From Entoloma clypeatum (lineage: Eukaryota > Basidiomycota > Agaricomycetes > Agaricales > Entolomataceae): DNA of 64,000 bases. Made by a program: the position numbers and the translations under genes. Where the stretch lies: the NCBI GenBank assembly GCA_963565915.1, contig OY751486.1:1798001-1862000 (forward strand). Direction: 5' to 3'. Shown here piece by piece: positions 57,661-64,000 of the stretch (the stretch's first letter is position 1; each line of letters starts with the position of its first letter). Under the pieces are notes generated by a model. The model was not told the DNA's origin and ran no database searches. It saw nothing but the letters and a program-made list of their open reading frames with translations.

Positions 57661-59038
57661 TTGTCGGTTGAGTCGGTATCTCCGAGTCCTCTACCAGTAA
57701 GTAACCTCTGCTGCTTGGACTTTTCCTGTTCCGGTGACAATGGTCAAGCACTTAGTCTGAACTTGGTAGGGGCGGGTATGGGAGTGGGCCCATCACAGGA
57801 TCGGACTGCTCCACCTTTTGTCATCGCTCCCATCCAACATCAATTCTGCAGTCCTGACTTAACTCGCGATATTTCCGTGCTGGGTGGTCAGCTGCGCCAA
57901 GGCCTTTCATGATTGAGGTTGGCTACTTCACAGAGGAGATTCTGGTGCGGGGAAGACTGAGAGTACACATCTTTCATCAGCACGCCTACATCTGCCCCGT
58001 CACATTCAATGGCAAGCTCCAATCCACTTTGACAGCGCGGCCGCCTTTTCGCTGGGTGGGATCGCAGCTCTTGCGGCTGTCGTCTTTGGTCTGCTTGCTG
58101 TTGCGCTTCGCAGCGCTCGCAAGGTTCGTTTTTCTTCTTCTTGTACTTCTGTCAGTCATCAATGTTCATTGATTCTGTGTCTAGCATCGGTTGCCTTCTC
58201 ACACTGTGCCCATGGTGGAAGATGCCTTTATTCGGGTTGATAACGTGAGAATCCATACTATCCTTTGTTGCTGGCTGTGTTTTGACATCTCTCATTTGCA
58301 GGCCGACCAACCTCTGCTGGGTTGTCGGAAACCAACAGGGCAAGTATACTACTGTCGTTGTACATATTTTTTACTTCAAGATATTTACCTCTCCCACCCC
58401 AGTGTCCCCAGTCGAGCACAAAGACATCCTGGTCGCCGATCTTCACCCAATCCCGCACAACCCAACTATCGAAGCATCGGAGATGACGGATAGTAGTTCT
58501 CCGGATCCCTTGTCTTTGGACTCGACGTCCTTGTCATCTGCCACCCCGACACCAGACACCCCCTTACGACTAGAGTCGGCGCCGCAACCTGTCGCTTCGC
58601 CCCAGGTATCTCCCTCGCCCCCAAGCGCCAACCTCCCCGGAAGTTCCACCCTCCCCATAAGTACTGACATTTGGCCCAGCGTCGAGCCCGAACACACCGA
58701 CACACCAACCGTCATCGTCTCCTCTTCCTCTTCCTCCGATCTGTCTCCTGTGGCTCACCTTGCAACGAGCGTTAAGCTCAGTGCAGGCAAGTAACGTGAG
58801 AACGCAAAGGAGGACGAGGAGCAAAGCGAAGGGGGTCTGGAGGCGCCACGCTGGACAACAAAGATGGGAGAGGGATGGGAAAGAGGAAAAAGTGACGAAG
58901 AAGGGGCAGAAGATGAAGGAGCAGAAGCACCGGGCGAAAAGGAGGAGGAAGCGGCGTGGTTCCCTCCCCCTCATTACGGTGAACGGCTCCACCGCCATCA
59001 CCAAGAAAGAATCAACAGAAACCAAAGTTGAAAGATGA
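57661..59038 (+). CDS. Probable single-pass membrane protein, multi-exon
   Basis: One exon (~58026-58124) encodes AAFSLGGIAALAAVVFGLLA followed by VALRSARK, a transmembrane helix with basic stop-transfer. Following small exons, each with GT/AG borders, read HRLPSHTVPMVEDAFIRVDN (58187-58246) and ADQPLLGCRKPTGQ (58303-58344); then a Ser/Pro/Thr-rich tail (SSSPDPLSLDSTSLSSATPT). In another frame a very basic end follows (KMKEQKHRAKRRRKRRGS) to 59036. The ectodomain upstream (57660-58020) is not resolved. The layout resembles basidiomycete proteins with an ectodomain, one TM helix and a disordered tail. Whether the basic end belongs to it is open. Confidence 0.4.
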
Positions 59039-59039
59039 T

Positions 59040-59942
59040 CACCTGTATGATGGAGAAACCGTGAAATTGGTTGACTTTATTTGTGCGGCTACATCCTGAG
59101 GTCAGTCCACAGGTACGCACGCCTGCGCCAACGATAGTGGTCTTTGATCTCATCTTGTTGCAGTGCTATCATTCTTCGACCTATTCAACTAGTATCTCCA
59201 ACTAGTATCTCCCGCCATTTGCACCCTAAGGCGCTGTCAGCGAGGACACATCAAATTATCTGAAATAATTTGGGTATGCTCGCACAAAAATGGACAGAGA
59301 AGAGTTACTCAAGCGCGCAACATCGTACATCAAAAATTCGGACAACGAGCCCAGGGTAGACACCGCCATCCAATGATTTAAGGACCTATTGTCCTATGTC
59401 TCTGCTAGCTACGATGTTTTTGCCGCATTCGACGTGCTCAACAAACATCTCGGAGTGGAATGGTGTGAATCTTTGAGCGCTTGTGGCAGAGGCACAGGGA
59501 TGAAGTGAGGGCGAAATTCCTGATTATTTATGACGTCAACAGATTAACCATGATCCTCTGTGGCTATAGGTTCCAGTAGCTGCTGTGGCCGCTAGCAAAG
59601 TTCAAGTCCTGAGCAGGCTGCCATCTGCACAAGGCTTTATCTTACAATTAGAATAGTAGGGCTCGGTTGCCCCCGGGCCAGAGTGCGCCCTCTTCGGACC
59701 CACGGCCCTGGTAATGCCACATCACATGAAACATGGCGTCAACGCTTACCGTCATGGTGACTAGTACTATCTGCCGAGAACTTTTGCCCACCCATCTCCA
59801 ATACTTAACAACGGCGGTCGGTTTGGGCTTCTGAATCGGAGTCGTGTCGGAGGGCCCCCTTTTATTGCCGGCTGCTTCTACATAACCCGACAAAGCGCGT
59901 TCACATTTTTCCTGGGCGTTTGTCCAATCACCATCATGCTGA
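59040..59942. other. Intergenic or 5' part of the Plavaka element
   Basis: Short duplication CAACTAGTATCTCC near 59187-59214. No gene seen; a minus ORF (59956-59648) has no support. A CACTA-type TIR was looked for without success. Confidence 0.4.
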
Positions 59943-62900
59943 ATGTTTGCAGACATTCAAGAAAACACTTATCTTTGTGTCTGTGAACGCTCATTTGCTC
60001 GGGAAAGTGCCCTGACCAACCACAGGAGGACATGTAAGAAGGCTAAAACAAGGTTATCCAGTGCTCTCAATAGTGCGAAAGAAGCCTGGTTGCCTTGCCG
60101 GAAAAGACCTCGCATTGGGGGCCTTGTCCCTGCTGGCGCCGACACTGGTGCAGTTGCAACCCATGCCGAGCTGGGCATTCGAACGAATTTGGAGCCTGCA
60201 ATAGAGGTGGAAGGTCTGCTCGATGTACATGTAGGATTTCATTTACTTCTGCCAGACGTTGATTCTAATGGGATGGTGCTCGTAGATGCTTTCTGCAGAA
60301 GCAGACGCGGATACGGAGAACTTGGATCTTCCTATCGCGACACGAAAACCACGAAGGGTGATAATCAGGCCTAAACGATATCAAGACAATCTTCCCGAAT
60401 CCGCGCCATCACTCCCTCCTGCCCCTGCTGCGAGCGATGGCCCACGACAGAAACTTCAGACCATTCACACTCCGCAGAACATATTTGGCTTGTCAAGGAG
60501 ATATACTAGACCTCAACTCTTGCTTCGGGATCCAGAGGCGTTGCTGCAGTTGGAGGACCTTTGCGAACCGGCTTCCTTTTTTACTCTGCGCAATCCTCCG
60601 CAGTCTGCTGTGGTCCCCTCTACAGCTCCCTCTACTGGCTCCCAGAATGTGTTCCACCCATATCCTAATAAGACTTCGATGCTTCTTGGGCATTGGTATT
60701 GGTGCGGCGGTCCGCAGAAGTCTCAGAAAAGCTTTCAAGATCTTCTCAAAATTATCGGCGCCTCCAATTTCAACCCGGCCGACATTTGTAATACTCCTTG
60801 GGCTCCCATTGACAAAATTCTTGGAGAGGGATCTGATAAGGAGGAGTGGGAGTGGGAGGATGATTGCCATTGGAAGCACTCATCTGTGACCATTAGCGTC
60901 CCATTCCAGAGCAACTGGGGTCGACCTGGTCCATTGGATTACACAGTCGACGATTTTTTCCATCGATCCATAATTGCCGTCCTCCGCGAAACTGTATCCA
61001 ACCCAGATGCTGATCAATACTTCTATTATGAACCCTTTGAGCTTTATTGGAGGTCTCAAGGTGGGAACAAAGAGGTCCGCGTGTACGGGGAGCTCTATAC
61101 ATCCCCCGAGTTTATCAGAGTCCACCAAGAGATTCAGGAAGGTCCGGGGGAAAAGGGGTGCAAGCTACCTCGGGTTGTAGCTGCTCTGATGTTCTGGTCA
61201 GATGTAACCCATCTAACTTCATTTGGTACCGCCAAGTTATGGCCATTATACATGGGATTCGGGAATGAATCCAAGTACTGACGTTGCCAACCCTCTCTTA
61301 ATCTTCTCAATCATATCGCCTACTTCCAAACGGTACGCTCGAACATCTTTTAGAGAGTCATACTTTTGGTATTCATATTCAAGTATTTAAACAGCTTCCA
61401 GATGATTTCAAGGATTTTGCTATGGAGTATGCAGGCGGAAAAGGTCCAAGGGAAGCTTTCTTCACTCATTGTCATCGTGAGCTTCTACATGGACAGTGGA
61501 AAACTATCTTGGACGATGAATTTATCAATGCCTATTATCATGGCGTTGTTATCACTTGCTCTGATGGGCTGGATCGTCGTTTTTATCCCCGCATTTTCAC
61601 ATACTCGGCCGATTATAGAGAAAAGCAAGTGCCTGCGTAAACGATCTCTTCCAACCTCTTCTGAAAACATTTCAACAGAATCATCCTTGCCACTATTCAT
61701 AATCTCGGAGCTTGTCCTTGTCCCCGATGTCTGATTCCCTTGGCCCGTGTTGACCAGCTTGGCATGGCCAAGGACCGAAAGGAACGCCAGGAACTGGTCC
61801 GTGTTGACGACATCCAGCGTGCTAATGCAATACAACTTGCGCGATCCTACATTTATGAGCGGAATGCTCCTATAACTGGTGTTGATGTCGAAACGATCCT
61901 GCAGCCAGCATCTCTAGTGCCCACTGAGGTGAGCCATTATCACAGCTTGCAGGAGTGAAGTGACCCATTCCTCTTACAGAATGCATTCTCTGCAAAGTTA
62001 CTCCCTTTCGGCTTCAATATGTTTAGTATGTTTGTTGGCGATGAATTACATGAATGGTCTCTGGGAACATGGAGAGGAACATTTGTACATCTCATTCGGA
62101 TCTTGCGGGCTGCTGATATAGGCCTTGTTCATGAACTGGACAGGCGGTGAGCTCTTTGACCTGAACATATCTCTTGCTCTTAATGATTCCCCCCCCCCCC
62201 CTCTCCTCACACCCCAGATACCGCGAAATGCCAACATTCGGATGGGATACAATTCGGCGGTTCTCAGTAAATTCGTCAGAAATGAAAAGGTTAGCAGCCC
62301 GCGACTTTGATGATCTACTCCAAGTCTGTCTAAATTTCTGGATAACTACCTGATCAGCTTTGCTAACAAGTTTTCAGTGTGCTATCCCTGTCTTTGAGCA
62401 TCTTCTACCTGAACCACAGAACACAATTATCATGGACCTTCTTTTTACAATGGCACACTGGCAAGGACTCGCCAAACTCAGACTACATACAGATTCCACA
62501 CTCGCTATTCTTGACGACGCCACATCCCAATTGGGCAAGCAGCTCCGCCGGTTCCGTGACGAGCTATGTACAGCTTTCAAGACACATGAACTTCCACGAG
62601 AAATCGAAGCCCGCAAACGCCGGAGTGCTGTGGTGGCAGAGAATGCAAAAGGAAGGACCAGGAAAGACAAGCACACAAAGAACAACAGCGCAACTGGAAA
62701 CAAAGGTGACACCCAAACCGAGAACGAAAATGGAAGGGGAAGTGGAAATCGTGATGGGGCGTGTGGCGGAAACACAAACAGCAACGAGAACAAGTTGTCT
62801 CATGATGGAAATATTGATGGAAAGAAAGATGGCAGGGCTGCGGCAGCTAAAAGTGGAAGCGGCGAGAAAGTTAAGAAGTTCAGCATGCGAACTTTCAAGC

Positions 62901-64000
62901 TGCACGCCCACGGCCATGTCGTCGAAGATATCCGTCGGTTTGGAACGACTGATTTATATTCCACAGAACCAGTGAGTATTACCCTGATTTTTCAATGCCA
63001 CATGACACAGTTATCGAACAGGGAGAAAGGGAGCATCGGAAACCCAAAGCAAGATATACGAGAACTAGCCGAAAGGACTATGTTGCGCAGATAACCTGTA
63101 TTGAAAGACGGGAAGCTCGCCTTTCCCAGCTCAGAGCCCGCATCGTTGGTTCAAAACAAACCTCAGTGGACGATCGAGAGGCCCTGTCCCCTCAAAACCA
63201 CCACTATATTGGCAAGACACAGAATGAATATGATCATATTGGAACCTTTCTCGCAGCTAATTCGGATGATCCGGCCATGAAGGTAGGCTATATTATGCTT
63301 GGTTTGGTATTTGCTCTTGGAAGGTTGATTGTCACCAGAATTTTCTACCTCAGTTGAAAAGCCACCTTCTTCCCCGCATCAAGGACGCAATTCGTTATGA
63401 TCATGCTAATAACAACATACCCCTACTTGATCTCAACTTTGAGCCCGATAGCGACAACTTGCTCTTCAAGAACGACCGCCTGTATAAACATCGGATTTTC
63501 CGGGTCAATTATACAACTTATGACGTCCGGCGCGAACAAGGTGTCATCAATCCCCACACCTCACACAGCGATGTCATGGTCTTGAATGACATTGATTTCG
63601 ACCATTCAGGAGCCAGGTTTTCATATGCCCGCGTTCTTGGTATATACCATGCTGACGTGATCTATGCCAACGCTCATGGTGTTTATCAATCTCTTCAACC
63701 ACGAAGGCTGGAATTTCTTTGGGTCCGCTGGTTCCAACTCATTAAAAGCACCTCCTCTGCTGCACCAACGTGGAATACCCTCCGCTTAGACAGTCTCACC
63801 TTCCCCCCCGTTGCAAGTGATGGGGCGTTTGGCTTTCTTGATCCTGCAGATGTTATTCGCCCCTGCTATATTATGCCCAGAGTAGCTTTGGGCAGGGTCC
63901 ACGAAGACGGAATGAGCATCTCGCGGTTTGCCAATGACAGTGCAGATTGGGAAAGATACTATATTAACCGGTATGGAGACTACAATCATTATCATTTTGT
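59943..64000 (+). pseudogene. Plavaka (CACTA-type) transposase, incomplete at window end
   Basis: ATG at 59943; N-terminal C2HC finger CVCERSFARESALTNHRRTC. Exons 59943-60224, 60286-61332, 61396-61628, from 61679 and further. Typical order: YPNKTSMLLGHWYWCGGPQK, DDFFHRSIIAVLRE, RVYGELYTSPEFIRVH, LPRVVAALMFWSDVTHLTSF, LWPLYMGFGNESKY, FFTHCHRELLHGQW, DGLDRRFYPRIFTYSADY, IHNLGACPCPRCLIPLARVD, CAIPVFEHLLPEPQNT, FNRTF-like KFSMRTFKLHAHGHVVEDIR and RFGTTDLYSTEP. A TGA at 61279 (ESKY-stop-RCQ) replaces a probable Arg codon CGA. A Lys/Asn/Gly-rich low-complexity stretch (62640-62880) lies before the last conserved block. Catalysis by an RNase H-like domain is expected. Same family as the remnant at 7706-11030. 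Coding is nearly intact, so it is fairly young. Confidence 0.8.

Noticed and set aside
59648..59956. Minus ORF before the Plavaka gene
   Set aside because: No family features; it overlaps the transposase start and has no splice or promoter support.

Overview
The window looks like a repeat-rich genomic region of a mushroom-forming basidiomycete (Agaricomycetes). The evidence is the 45-65 bp introns, Plavaka-type CACTA transposases, Ty3/Gypsy chromoviruses, a FunK1 kinase fragment, DUF6698-type proteins and a fungal selenoprotein-O homologue with Cys in the Sec position. I cannot name a species. About two thirds of the window is mobile DNA in nested layers, and almost every element is decayed.

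Layout. 1-7705: Gypsy element Gy-A (minus strand), broken by a 1.95-kb insertion that carries a GC-rich minisatellite and a tRNA-like SINE head. 7706-11030: a Plavaka transposase remnant (plus) split by a 1.86-kb element with ~105-bp terminal inverted repeats. 12050-13156: acidic hypothetical gene. 13286-15165: LINE ORF1 remnant. 15166-15722: Tc1/mariner fragment. 15723-27330: Gypsy Gy-B (plus), split by a complete Gypsy, Gy-C (17292-26478, minus), whose 5' LTR itself holds a 906-bp hAT-type non-autonomous element with a perfect 8-bp target duplication. 28353-42336: Gypsy Gy-D (minus), 5-bp duplication GAGCT, sitting in the intron of a small secreted-protein gene (exons at 42568-42426 and 28326-28230). 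Gy-D is itself split by Gy-E (34297-41688, minus, duplication AGCAA), the best-preserved element. 43957-53085: DUF6698 gene, a divergent cysteine-containing gene, then a block of conserved host genes with frameshifts (selenoprotein O, FunK1 kinase, synaptobrevin-type R-SNARE and others). 54.7-59.0 kb: two multi-exon hypothetical genes. 59943-64000: a Plavaka transposase that runs off the window.

Main discovery candidate. Gy-A and Gy-E belong to one family and both carry an extra gene on the opposite strand, between the end of pol and the 3' LTR. It encodes a coiled coil, a Zn2Cys6-like binuclear zinc cluster (interrupted by a 49-bp intron at the same place in both copies) and an acidic tail. 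Gal4-type clusters bind CGG triplets. This family, and not Gy-C or Gy-D, is saturated with the one-stranded motif CGGAG: I count 18 CGGAG against 1 CTCCG in one 713-bp LTR, with a run of seven CGG triplets just upstream of the antisense gene. A protein that recognises its own element is a testable idea, not a demonstrated fact. Gy-C and Gy-D also carry extra genes after pol, but in the sense direction, so captured accessory genes at this position recur in three different lineages here.

Decay. The two Gy-E LTRs differ by ten substitutions in my alignment; all are transitions and nine are at CpG. Many reading frames are closed by TGA where relatives would have CGA, which fits cytosine-methylation damage.
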